Shown here: piece by piece, positions 12,006-21,975 of the stretch
How the letters are laid out: the number at the start of each line of letters is the position of its first letter
How positions within the stretch are numbered: position 1 is the stretch's first letter
Assembly: GCA_009760855.2 (NCBI GenBank)
Contig: WPIO01000033.1
Coordinates: forward strand, 770,001 to 834,000
DNA from: Cristatella mucedo
Lineage: Eukaryota; Bryozoa; Phylactolaemata; Cristatellidae
DNA length: 64,000 bases
Reading direction: 5' to 3'
Notes under the pieces: model-generated
What the model was told of the DNA's origin: nothing
What the model saw: only the letters and a program-made list of their open reading frames with translations
The model's database searches: none
Position numbers and translations under genes: made by a program

Positions 12006-12258
12006 CAGGGGCGGAGCTGGAATTTTCAGGTTTGGGGTCAAGGGGTCATCGGGCTCCTTCTGACGAGATGACTTAGGCACCACATAAAACAGTTCGTGAA
12101 AAAATTGACATCTGCTCAGCTCGTTCCTTTCGCATCTTCACACTGCTGCGCCTCTTTGGGCCTGGGGAAATTTGCCCTATGATCTAAGTGTACCGCCCTC
12201 TGTCCATAGGGCCAGGAGGGACAATACCCCCCCCCCTTGAGCCCTGACTCCGCCACTG
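12006..12258. mobile_element. Possible short hAT-type non-autonomous DNA transposon
   Basis: The ends CAGGGGCGGAG and CTCCGCCACTG are near-perfect terminal inverted repeats (10 of 11 bases). They match the CAGTGGCGGAG-type ends common in hAT elements. The interior is non-coding. The flanking 8-base sequences agree at only 5 of 8 positions, so the target duplication is unconvincing. Confidence 0.5.
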
Positions 12259-12680
12259 CTCTTCCGTGCGGGGACGGGCAAGGTGCACAGCTGGAGCCCG
12301 CGGAGCCAGCTGAAATCAGCTCGTAGCTCAACCGCCTTTATAGCGCGCTGACTAAGCTGTAATTGTAGGCCGAGTTGATCGCGGTCTATAGGAATGAGCC
12401 AGTGGCTACTGTCGCGGGTGAGGTGTCGGAAGGAGGCAGAAGTCGGATCGGCCGCTGCAAGAAGAGAGGTGCTCGACCTGCATTTGAAATTGCCCGAGCG
12501 TCGCTCGGTGACCGCATAGCCTACGGCGGAAACGCTAGCAGAGAACATAGGAGCTGCTGCGAACTCCTGCGAATTGTCAGATATCGGTCAGATCGAAAAA
12601 AGAGAGAGGAAAACGCAGAGCAAATAGGCGGGTGAGCGGGAGAGCTAGGAGAAGTAGAGAGGTAGGAGACGTGTAAAGGT

Positions 12681-12794
<114 letters not shown>

Positions 12795-12974
12795 CCATAG
12801 GAGTCTTGCGATTGGCGCTTGGCGCGATTGGCGCGCTTCTGCGAGCTGCGCGAATTTCCTTTAATGTGGCCGCCTCCTCTGCTGTCTGGCGTCCCATCGC
12901 AACGGGCACCATGAATCTGTCTCACTTACGCTGACCATTGGGCGTCGACTGTTCCTATCTCACCAACCTGCCGC

Positions 12975-13110
12975 ACTGGTTTGGCCTAGTGGATAAGGTG
13001 CACACCCAGTCCAAAGTCCGGCCGAGGTCGGGGGCTCGAGCCTCGCGGCATTTGTGTTGCGTCTGCATAGAGATTAAGTTCTCTCCGGGCGCTATACAAA
13101 GGAATTATTT
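12975..13110 (+). mobile_element. SINE-1, tRNA-derived
   Basis: It starts TGGTTTGGCCTAGTGG (A-box region), has GGGGGCTCGAGCCTC (B-box-like), and ends in the AGAGATTAAGTTCTCT loop with GGGCGCTATACAAA. It is nearly full length. Confidence 0.8.
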
Positions 13111-13508
13111 CTTACATTTCCTTTACTTGTTGACTGTCGCGGACATCCTGGGTGGCGTTCGTCGCGACCGTTCTGCGTCACCGCCCGGCGGTGGCGTCCG
13201 CGCGGCGCCGCCCATCGATTGGGCGCTCCCCGGATAGCGCTGCCCCTCAGTCGGCGCCTATTCCAGCGGGCGCGGGGCCCAATTATGCAACTGCGGCGCC
13301 ACCCGCGTCTAGGACGGCTCGTGGCGCAGCGCCGGGAATGGGGAGACGCAATTAGCAGCGGTTATGCCGGCTACGTTCGGAGGCGCGGGGGGGGGGTCGC
13401 TCGCTCGACCTCCCGCCCGCTCAGCCGCCCGCAAGCTCGACTCTTGCCCTCGTCGTTCTCAACGGATGCGCCGCCGAAATGCGTCCGCAGCACGCGATAA
13501 GTGTTCGC

Positions 13509-13605
13509 GCTCTTTACAACGCGGGAGATACCGGCTGTCCACTCGCTCGCTCGCTATATATAGGGTCGGCTTCCTGCGGGAGATTCGCTATTCACAAACC
13601 CTCGC
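13509..13605 (+). repeat. Left arm of a ~100-bp inverted repeat; contains a TATA box
   Basis: Its reverse complement recurs at 14758-14859 with scattered mismatches. Within it the TATATATA at 13555-13562 follows GCTCGCTCGC. The right arm has only CTATAG at the same place. It could be promoter DNA duplicated in inverted orientation or a mobile element. Confidence 0.75.
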
Positions 13606-13698
13606 ATTCCATCACGAGCATTCGCATTCCATCGCATCTATTCACGAATTCCAGCCGCAGCCTTCGTCGATCATTCAGAGCTAATTCGGCCTCCCGCG

Positions 13699-13830
13699 GT
13701 TAAGGTGCTCGCCCCGGTGACCGAGGTCTGGTCGAGGTCGTGGGCTCGAGCCCTGAGGCACATGTGAAGCACCTTGATAGAGGTTAAGTTCTCTTGGGGC
13801 GCTATACAAATCAATTTTATTTATTTATTT
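13699..13830 (+). mobile_element. SINE-1, tRNA-derived
   Basis: It contains GGTTAAGGTGCTCGCC, then GTGGGCTCGAGCCCTG, then the loop AGAGGTTAAGTTCTCT and GGGGCGCTATACAAAT. It ends in TTTATTTATTTA and abuts the inverted L2 tail at 13831. Confidence 0.85.
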
Positions 13831-13911
13831 AATAATAATACTACATTTGATATAGCGCCCACAAAGAACTCGATCTCTTTCTAGGCACTTTACATTTGCT
13901 GCAAATAAAGC
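13831..13911 (-). mobile_element. L2-type LINE 3' tail, inverted
   Basis: AATAATAATACTACATTTGAT leads into GCGCCC and the AGAGA-type stem-loop, then TTTACATTTGCTGCAAA. It lies immediately next to a forward SINE-1, so the two related tails face each other. Confidence 0.8.
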
Positions 13912-14568
13912 ACGATTGAATGGTTAGTGGTAGGATTTTAACTTATGTGCATTCATTGATTCCTCGATTTGTGCTACCTTAACTTCGTATAACCGCCATA
14001 TTTCGCGGCGAACAGACCTGCGTACAAGAATGCATCGCTTAAGACAAACTGCGATCAGCGAGTGCTATATCGATTGGGTGTACGTTCAATAACGCGATCT
14101 GTCCTCTGAAAAGATGCTTGCAGCTGCGTCAACTCTGTGTGACATACCTACTTTGTTCGTATGCCGTTCGTTTTCACCTTGCTGCGGCAGCACATGTGTT
14201 GCGCTCCGACAGCAAATGAATTCGAGAGTGACATTCGCTAGTTAACGTCCGTGGCTTGATACGATGACAAGCAGCTGCTGAAGGCCGCGCGACCGCTTAT
14301 TCTCTAGTCACCTTCACCAAAGAAATCTGATAATTGCATTCGACACATTCAAAGAAGTGGCCTTTTGTGAATATCCGCTTTTCTAAAGAAAGCGTCGTAC
14401 ATGAAACACGACTATTAGATCGGCCCGGCGGCCTAGTCGGCAGTGCATTGGATTTCGAGATGAAAGTAGCGCGAGGTAGCTCACGAGACGGCGGGCAGGG
14501 CCGGTAGGCACCGCGGCACCTACGGAATCCCACGCCCCACGTCAACTTCTAACTGGCCGGAGCCAGTC
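13912..14568. other. Non-genic stretch
   Basis: No gene, known repeat or splice-supported exon was recognised. Confidence 0.4.
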
Positions 14569-14627
14569 GCCACCACGGCGGCGGCGGCTCCTAGGCGCCG
14601 CGTGGGAGCCGCCGCCGCCGTGGTGGC
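14569..14627. repeat. Perfect 23-bp inverted repeat (hairpin)
   Basis: Arms 14569-14591 and 14605-14627 are perfect reverse complements around a 13-base spacer. The arms are rich in GGC/GCC and would form a very stable hairpin in RNA or a cruciform in DNA. No gene is attached to it. Confidence 0.9.
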
Positions 14628-14757
14628 CAGGGCTGCAGCACCCTGCTGCGATTACAGCTTTGCCAGCTCTTAGCGACGTTACTATCAGGTAACATCGTGC
14701 TTGCCTCTTGCCGTTTCGCTATTTTCCTTCAAATACTGTCCTGGTTTCGCTCGCTGC

Positions 14758-14859
14758 TGCGAGGGTTCGTGAATAGCGGAATCTCCCGCCGCAGGAGGCC
14801 GACTCTATAGCGAGCGAGCGAGCGAGCGGACAGCCAGTATCTCCAGCGTTGTAAAGAGC
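14758..14859 (-). repeat. Right arm of a ~100-bp inverted repeat
   Basis: Reverse complement of 13509-13605. It shares GAGGGTTCGTGAATAGC, GGAGGCCGACTCTAT, a run of CGAG units and CGTTGTAAAGAGC. Confidence 0.75.
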
Positions 14860-15250
14860 TGCGTCCAATGCACGCGAACTACTTCAAGCACCCCAGTCAA
14901 TCACTCTAACTTAGCCGCTATCCAGCCTACCATCGGGCCCCGGCGGCCAATCTTAAAGTTTGCCTGTGGAAGCCTGGCTCAATGGACTAAGAACCGCTAA
15001 TGATAAGCGACGCGATTCTTAACGACGCCATTGACCTTTTGCTTCGACCGAGACCTTGCTGAAATCGACTCACGTCCTGATAACGACCGTGCGAATGACG
15101 CATGTTCAGAGCTGTGCGCTGCTTTCGTTTTTGCACTCGCGCTGCAGAGGCAGCGGCAATTTAGGTGGCAGCAGAAGCAGCTGCACTCGAGGCCATGCTG
15201 CATGCAACCCAACGAGCTCGATCGCGCAGCCGTGGCTCAGCTGCCTGCTC

Positions 15251-15340
15251 AGCAGAGGTAGCATCTCTATAACGTATCCTGACGAGCCCTACGCGGGCGC
15301 CACGCTGTGGCGCTACTGTACGGGAACCGGATGTACCAGC
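15251..15340 (+). repeat. 90-bp dispersed repeat, copy 2
   Basis: Second copy of the unit at 11766, with 88 of 90 positions identical. One of the two differences restores a longer hairpin (GCGCCAC/GTGGCGC). The flanks are unrelated to those of copy 1. Confidence 0.85.
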
Positions 15341-15539
15341 TCCCCACCCGTATTTGACCCCAGACTGTGCTTCAAGGAAGGGTTCGTAGCTCCAACAGCC
15401 CTGATAAGTGACAGAGGCGCGGAGTGGCGACTTAGTTTTTAGCTGGGAAACTGCATTCGGGCTGCTTCAAATTCTCAACCGCCTTTCTCTCGCTCTCTTT
15501 TTCTCTCTTTCTCTCTGTCTCTTGGTCTCGCTATCTCGC

Positions 15540-15594
15540 TGTCTCTCTCTCCCCACTCTCTCTCTCTCTCCCACTCTCTCTCTCACTCTCTCTC

Positions 15595-15672
<78 letters not shown>

Positions 15673-15735
15673 CTCTCTCTCTCCACTCTCTCTCTCTTTC
15701 TCTCACTCAATCCCTCTCTCTCTCTCTCGCTCTCT
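15540..15735 (+). repeat. (CT)n polypyrimidine tract
   Basis: Imperfect CT repeat of about 200 bases with CACT and CATT interruptions. Confidence 0.9.
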
Positions 15736-16510
15736 TGCTCTCTCTCTACACCCGTTTTCTATCACTGAGAGAACCTTTTATAACTGGCGGAATAAAGAAA
15801 CCTAGTCGACTGCTCGAGAACGGCCAGCTGTGGCTGACATTTACAGTGCTTTGGCAGCGTGAGCATTTTTTTCACCTTTCTTCTGGGCCTCAGATCAATT
15901 AAACCTTATATCGACTGAGCCTCAGTTCGGGGAAATACGTACTTTGATTTAGTATCGTTCCCAAAGATCGCCTTCAGTGACCAGCGGCCTACTGACCGGC
16001 CACAGCATAGTATGACACATTTTCGCTTCCAGTTAATGAGTGCTGAATGCAGTGTTGCGTCGCGGCTTGAGGTTCGCTTTCAGAGCTAAATCCTAAGACA
16101 GCGGAGGATTGGGTGGATAGCGTCGCGAAGTAGAGCGGTCGAGTACAGAGAAATTGAGTACGCAAGCACTTCTGGATTTGAAAGTTCAGCCATGCTTAAG
16201 CCGTGGCAACAAATGTCATAATGTGACTACTGCAAGTCGTCATTTTAAAAGTTGCGCGACTGTCTGGTTTCTCAAACTGAATGCCAAAAGACCGTACAAG
16301 ACAACCAGGCTCAGGAGCGTGCCGCAATATTATGACGGTACGAAAATCTGCGAATGGGTCCGCTGTTCTCCGACGGAAGTCAAAGCAAGCTGGAAGAGCG
16401 CGGTACCTAGGTGCGTGGTGTCGACCGTGACCGACAGTGCTAGTTTCTGGCAGCGCAAGTCAACGCAGTTGATTGGCGAGTACCGGATGGAGATATCTCG
16501 CACCACTAGG

Positions 16511-16972
16511 CCTCGCGGGCCGCCTCGCGGGCCGCCTCGCGGGCCGCCTCGCGGGCCGCCTCGCGGGCCGCCTCGCGGGCCGCCTCGCGGGCCGCCTCGC
16601 GGGCCGCCTCGCGGGCCGCCTCGCGGGCCGCCTCGCGGGCCGCCTCGCGGGCCGCCTCGCGGGCCGCCTCGCGGGCCGCCTCGCGGGCCGCCTCGCGGGC
16701 CGCCTCGCGGGCCGCCTCGCGGGCCGCCTCGCGGGCCGCCTCGCGGGCCGCCTCGCGGGCCGCCTCGCGGGCCGCCTCGCGGGCCGCCTCGCGGGCCGCC
16801 TCGCGGGCCGCCTCGCGGGCCGCCTCGCGGGCCGCCTCGCGGGCCGCCTCGCGGGCCGGGCCGTAGCTCTTTGCCGCCTCGCGGGCCGCCTCGCGGGCCG
16901 CCTCGCGGGCCGCCTCGCGGGCCGCCTCGCGGGCCGCTTCGCGGGCCGCTTCGCGGGCCGCCTCGCGGGCCG
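16511..16972 (+). repeat. 12-bp GC-rich minisatellite (29 + 8 units)
   Basis: Tandem CCTCGCGGGCCG runs for 29 perfect units at 16511-16858. A short spacer with GTAGCTCTTTGCCG follows, then 8 more units (two with TTCG) and the same spacer again. The 12-base period opens several frames on both strands, giving Pro-Arg-Gly and Leu-Ala-Gly-Arg repeats, so coding potential cannot be inferred from frame length. Confidence 0.95.
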
Positions 16973-17089
16973 TAGCTCTTTGCCGCGTCCTGCAGGTTAA
17001 AGTAAGTGAAGTAGAAGCGAAGGTTGGCTGACTCGATGGCCACGTGCGCCGGGCGCAGAGTGAAAGACGGAGCCAAGGCGTTTATCGCC

Positions 17090-17150
17090 CACGGCGCTCT
17101 GAAGTGGTGGGCAATAAAGGATTGACCGCCGCCGCAGGACTCAAGCTCTC
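17090..17150 (-). mobile_element. SINE-2 fragment, inverted, degenerate
   Basis: GGTGGGCAATAAAGGATTGACC, a CCGCAGGACTCAAGCTC segment and following bases resemble the inverted B-box region of SINE-2 copies at 39502 and 63031. It is short and diverged. Confidence 0.4.
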
Positions 17151-18660
17151 AGGCTCCCTTGGTTGTCTTGGCACTTACGATTAAGACGTAAATGATAAAT
17201 GCTCTCGGATAAAGTGCTCAGTGCGCCGCGAGTACGCAGCAAGAGCAAGAGGGCAGCTGCCAACCAGGACTTATTTGTAGTTATTTATGATAGCATATAA
17301 TTAAGCATTGCTTAAACTATCGACATAATTCAAAAAGATATACTACAGCGGTCTATTAAGAGGAACATTCGAGAGACTGATTGAAGATGGACGGACGAGA
17401 GTAGAGAGGGGACTGAAAAATACCGAGAGGCAAAGGCAGCAGTGTTTCAACGTTCGACTAATTTCTAGGCTTAATTTTATGTTGCTCTTGCGAAATACTG
17501 AACTTGAACGCACACTGCCATGCAATTCTGGTCAGACACTTCCCACGAAAACGGAAACTGCGCCAAGCCGTGCAGAAGCCTCCGATAAACGTCGCCGCCG
17601 CCGAGAGACGAGCTGCGAAGCTACCTAATCACTTCACCGACAACGCAATCTCCGCCGCCACCATCTCGTTGCCGTGGCAGCGTTTCCGGGGTTGAGAGCG
17701 AGTGGCAATTCGTGTCTCGAGTTCTCGAAAGACGCGGCGAAGAGCTCGCTCCTTCGACTCGCGTATGTCGCTCCAGAGAATCGATTTCTCTCTGAGCGCG
17801 TTGAAACTCGTGCCTTGGTAGTACCAGGGCGGAGATAGTTTTCGATCGCTCTCGCGCGCGGCTGCATACGACAAAACAAGGGCGTTCGACTCTGGAAGAG
17901 AGCAGGCTGGCTGACACGTGACGTGCCGTCGCCCTGCCTCGTAGCGCTGAAAGCGTGCAAGCTCGCACGCTTTCAGCGCGCCGCGCCTTGCCCTCCAATC
18001 CCTATCGAGCTCGACGACGCAGCTGCACGCTGACGTGCCTCAGGAGCCCTAGTGCCGCCGGCGTCGGCGCTGCGGCGGCGCTGACGCTGTCTCGGACAAG
18101 CGCACGGCTCTGTCCCGTGACGTGTAAGGCTGCGGTCACCTGCCGAGAGTCATCGGGGAAAATCGTGGCCGAGACGAGGAAAAACTCTGACGAGTCTCTG
18201 CTTGAGACCGCCCCGCAGCTTCCACGTGGTCGTGGCTTTTGCCGTGACGAGCTAGAATTAAGTGTTGGCCGATTCAACAGCCTCTTCTTATGTAGCGGCA
18301 GACGAGCGAGCCTCTGCGGCTATCATTCCCACTTGAAGTGGGCATTACGTCGTGTACCTTGTCTGCCATGGTACGATCTGCTAGTTGAGGGTAGTGTGTG
18401 CCCGCAGTGGCACAAGGTATTTCAACTTCGGCGAACTAGCCCGTGATCGCATCGAGGAGAGGGTATCTTTGCATTGCCTCTGGCGACAACACTCGTGCGT
18501 GGAAAAATTAGGTAGTCTGTGGAACCCAGCTCTAACAGCGTCTCTGCAGAACCCAGCCCTCACAGCTTCACTAAACGCCCTTGCTCTACTACTAATCGCT
18601 GCTGGCTAAGATGGCGCGGTTTGACCGAAAAGACGTGCTTTAGCCAGCAGAGTAACTGTG
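17151..18660. other. Non-genic stretch
   Basis: GC-rich from 17.5 to 18.5 kb, with overlapping open frames of no recognisable family and no convincing exon boundaries. Confidence 0.4.
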
Positions 18661-18748
18661 TAATAATAAAAATAATGCATTCGATATAGCGCCGTCGGAG
18701 AAATCAATCTCTTTCTAGGCGCTTTACATTTGCTGTAAAGGAAGCACG
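18661..18748 (-). mobile_element. L2-type LINE 3' tail, inverted
   Basis: TAATAATAAAAATAATGCATTCGAT precedes the inverted stem-loop and TTTACATTTGCTGTAAAGGAAGC. It matches the other inverted tails. Confidence 0.8.
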
Positions 18749-19129
18749 TGTAAGTATACGAAGCCGAGTATTCAAAGCCATCCCTAAAAATGAACTTTGT
18801 AGCAAGAAAGCACGATAGCGCAAACGGTTCAAAAACGTGGAACGCGTCTAAAAAAAAGTTCAAACCAGAAAGTAGTATTAATGAATGCTCTGATAGGCCA
18901 TCCTTATTACTTGGCTTTCAACAAGTGACCAGCGCAATTTCTTCATAGAAAGGATATTATCCGCTTTAACATCGGCGTTGAGTAGGCCAAGAGCTTCGTT
19001 AAGAAGACTGATTCCACAAATAGCCACCACATTCGATCCCTATCTAAGATTAGGAGCTGTCTTCCACGGTTGCTTACAAAAAATTTAACTAGCTCCCTGG
19101 TTCTGACACGGCTAGACTTGTGTTTAGCC

Positions 19130-19625
19130 CTTTTGTCTGGGCTAGCAAAAAAGCCAGTAGGCCGCTGCAGATGGCTATGATTATGGCGGCAAAGCTAGTT
19201 TGCAAATCCTAGAGATTTGAACGCGTGTCTCTTTTGCTAAAAGATCTAGGATGGCTGCCGGTTGATCAACGGATGCAGAGCAAAGTTCTTACGGTGCCTC
19301 ACAAGGTCAAGGCCGTGGCTAAGCTCCTCCATACCTAGCTCAACTGCTGCACCAGTTTCAGCCTCCTTCTTGACCTCGGGCTCTTTATGGACAATAAATT
19401 AGCTGTTCCATTCCTCCATTTAAGGACCACTAGTGACACAAGCTTCTGCTCTGCAGGTCCTAGACTGTGGAACTCACTTCCACAATTTTAACGCAACGAT
19501 AACTACCCTCATGCTGTCCGTTATGGCACATCCTTTTCAGCCGCCCTGAGCTGCTACTTCCTCGCCACGCACTACCCCAACTGCTCTCCCGACTCTTCTC
19601 GCTCATTCATTCGAAAGATATCAAA
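19130..19625 (+). mobile_element. Second L2-like LINE family, ORF 3' fragment (broken)
   Basis: Interrupted frames contain LLKDLGWLPVDQRM, MDNKLAVPF, AGPRLWNSLP and TSFSAALSCYF. These are hallmarks of the region after the reverse transcriptase in L2/CR1-type LINEs. The same block occurs at 38076 (+) and 39835 (-), and this copy carries stops. Confidence 0.75.
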
Positions 19626-20299
19626 AACCGTTCCCCAGCTGGGATAAGAAAAAATTGTGAACAGATAACGTGAAATGCCGAGTGCACACTTAGGATTTGC
19701 TATACGCTGTGCCTAGCAGAGGCGTATCCTGGTCTCGTTCTGCTATAACAGGAAGTCCCTGTATTTGGGTTTAAGATAACCGAATACTCATTTCCCTCCT
19801 CTAGATTGTTTTTTGTGAGATTGACCAAAAGCAGGTTTAATTAAGCACTGTCTGCATGTAACTTGCTACAGAGCCACTGCATCAACCTTTATTAAAAATG
19901 GTCGGCCTATCACGATGCACGGCACAGAATTCCTTATCTTCGAATTCGATAACTCCATTTCATTTTAATATTTGAGGTGTCAATATGTCCTTAGGCGGAT
20001 GGCTAGGGGGATTGTAGAACCAACGTCTATGTCAAGTCAAGTAAATCGTCCAGTGTCAACGCTTTCGGTCAATAGCTTGACGTTATTCTTCGCCTTCAGC
20101 GAAGTAACGTAATCTTGCTTATCTCTTCACAGTCGACCTTTGGTCCAGCGCACTCTTAATGTGTCCATAGTTAGTACAGCCATATAATTCGATACGGCGA
20201 AAATGCCACCTGAGCCCTTTGTGCTGATTTTGAGCGACATGGTTCACACGCGTGAATGACGGCCATAAAATGAGGAGCAATCGTTCTGTAAGCAACCAA

Positions 20300-20304
<5 letters not shown>

Positions 20305-20331
<27 letters not shown>
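20305..20331. repeat. (TA)n at a SINE-1 tail
   Basis: The TA tract sits directly against the 3' end of the inverted SINE-1 that follows. Confidence 0.85.
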
Positions 20332-20332
<1 letters not shown>

Positions 20333-20466
20333 ATTCATTTAAATAGCACCACAAGAGAACTTAATCTCTATTCAGGCGCTTCACAGATGCCTCGGGGCTC
20401 GAGCCCACGACCTAAGTCAGACCTTGGTCGGGGCGAGCACCTTAACCGATAGACTAAACCAGCTCG
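20332..20466 (-). mobile_element. SINE-1, tRNA-derived, inverted
   Basis: Complete inverted copy: tail stem-loop, GAAGCGCCTGAATAGAGATT, the B-box-like GGGCTCGAGCCC and A-box end. It reads GAGCTGGTTTAGTC on the minus strand. Confidence 0.85.
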
Positions 20467-20617
20467 GCAAACCAAAGGCCAGCAACCAAACGGCCAACAA
20501 CCAAACGGAGTCTCTTTCAATTCCTCCGTGACTTCTTTCAGGGGACACTCCGCTGCCGTCTCAAGGTCAACAGCTGCTTCCAGTGTTGTCAAGAACTTTA
20601 CTTAGTCCAAAGCGAGA

Positions 20618-20842
20618 AGTCTTATGCGTGCTGACTTTGTGCAGGCTGCCACTAACCACATTTGCATGCTGACCCTTTGCATGTCACCCCTAACCAAATT
20701 ATTCATTTTGTTTATTTTTAAAGCATGATTTTACTTACCATTAAATTACATTTCCCTTTGCAGCAAATGTAAAGCGCATAAAAAGAGATTAAGTTCTCTG
20801 AGGGCGCTTTATCAAGTGCATTATTATTATTGTTATTATTAT
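20618..20842 (+). mobile_element. L2-type LINE 3' untranslated end
   Basis: It contains the untranslated segment GTGCTGACTTTGTGCAGG...CACCCCTAACC, the stem-loop at about 20770-20812, and a TTATTATTATTGTTATTATTAT tail. The coding part is missing. Confidence 0.85.
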
Positions 20843-20854
20843 CAAGTATCCAGT

Positions 20855-21785
20855 GGCGATTAGCATTGCGAAAAATGAGTGCATTCGCCATTTTCGCAGG
20901 AATGGGGACACCACGTCAAAGTTTGTCAATGTATTTATGACATCCCGTCTTGACTTCTGTAACCCACTGCTTGCTGGCCTACCGGCGTGTGCAATCAGGC
21001 GCTTACAGCTGGTGCAAAACTCTGCAGCTAGGCTTGTCTGTCGTGAACGTCACAGTTGCCACATCGCACCACTTCTCGCCGACCTGCACTGGCTACCAGT
21101 CAAGCAACGGATCTACTTCAAAATTTTGTTTCATTTTGTTTGTTTATCAAGCATGATTTTACTCACCATTCAATTGCATTTCCCTTTGCAGCAAATGTAA
21201 AGCGCCTAGAGAGAGATTAAATTCTCCGAGGGCGCTTTATCAAGTGCATTATTATTATTATTATTATTATTATTTGTCGCTCACTTTTAGGTTCCTTCAT
21301 TCGTTGCCTCCAGCCTCTCAGATCTACTCTCCCACCAGGCCAAGCATCGTACCGCACTCTTTTCGGAAACTAACTGATTACCTATACTTCATACAAACCT
21401 CATATCCTTCAGAGACCGTGCCTTTAGTTCGTATGCTCCCAAAGCCTGGAACTCACTCTCGACTTGCGTCACGACATCCCCTGACTTGACCACATTTAAA
21501 AAGAACTTAAAAACGCACCTAGACAGCATTTGGTAGGTCCCTATGATTCATCCTGTATGTGCTTATGCACGCTGACACTGTTGCATGCTGCCACTAACCA
21601 CACTTACATGCTGACCCTGTGTAGGTTACCCCTAACCATGTTATTCATGTTGTTAATCAAGCATGATATATTTCCACTCACCATTCGATCGTGTTTCCTT
21701 TGCAGCAAGTGTAAAGCGCCTAGAAAGAGATTGAGTTCTCTGAGGGTGCTTTATCAAGTGCGTTATTACTATTATTATGATTGGC
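20855..21785 (+). mobile_element. L2-type LINE, reverse transcriptase end, 5'-truncated, with nested tail
   Basis: Frames show VFMTSRLDFCNPLLAGLP, RLQLVQNSAARLV, IAPLLADLHWLPVKQRI and, after a break, MLPKPGTHSRLASRHP. These are typical of the C-terminal reverse-transcriptase region of L2 LINEs. At about 21125-21274 a separate L2 tail with its own (TTA)n interrupts the frame, after which the older element resumes. Its own stem-loop and (TTA)n end follow at about 21706-21780. The copy is non-functional. Confidence 0.88.
21125..21274 (+). mobile_element. L2 tail nested inside an older L2
   Basis: Only about 150 bases of 3' end. It has perfect outer arms AAAGCGCC at 21199-21206 and GGCGCTTT at 21231-21238, followed by a pure TTA repeat. 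The older LINE frame continues on both sides. Confidence 0.75.
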
Positions 21786-21824
21786 AAAAGCTCACTAAAT
21801 CCGCAGTGCTGCATCATCGCAAGC

Positions 21825-21975
21825 CCTGGTTTGGCCCAGTGGTGAAGGTGCTCGCCTTTGATGACCGAGATCAAGGTAAATGCGTGTGAGGAGTGAGGTC
21901 GCGGGCTCGAGCCCTGCGGCATATGTGAAGCGCATGGATAGAGATCCAGTTCTCGTGGGGCGCTATAAAAATGTA
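21825..21975 (+). mobile_element. SINE-1, tRNA-derived
   Basis: CCTGGTTTGGCCCAGTGG, then GTCGCGGGCTCGAGCCCTG, then GGGGCGCTATAAAAATG. It includes a small internal expansion relative to other copies. Confidence 0.8.

Noticed and set aside
16154-17076. Long Pro-Arg-Gly (plus) and Gly-Gly-Pro-Arg (minus) proteins over the 12-bp minisatellite
   Set aside because: A 12-base period keeps several frames open on both strands. The unique flanks show no domain, and the minus-strand N-terminal part overlaps a degenerate SINE-2.
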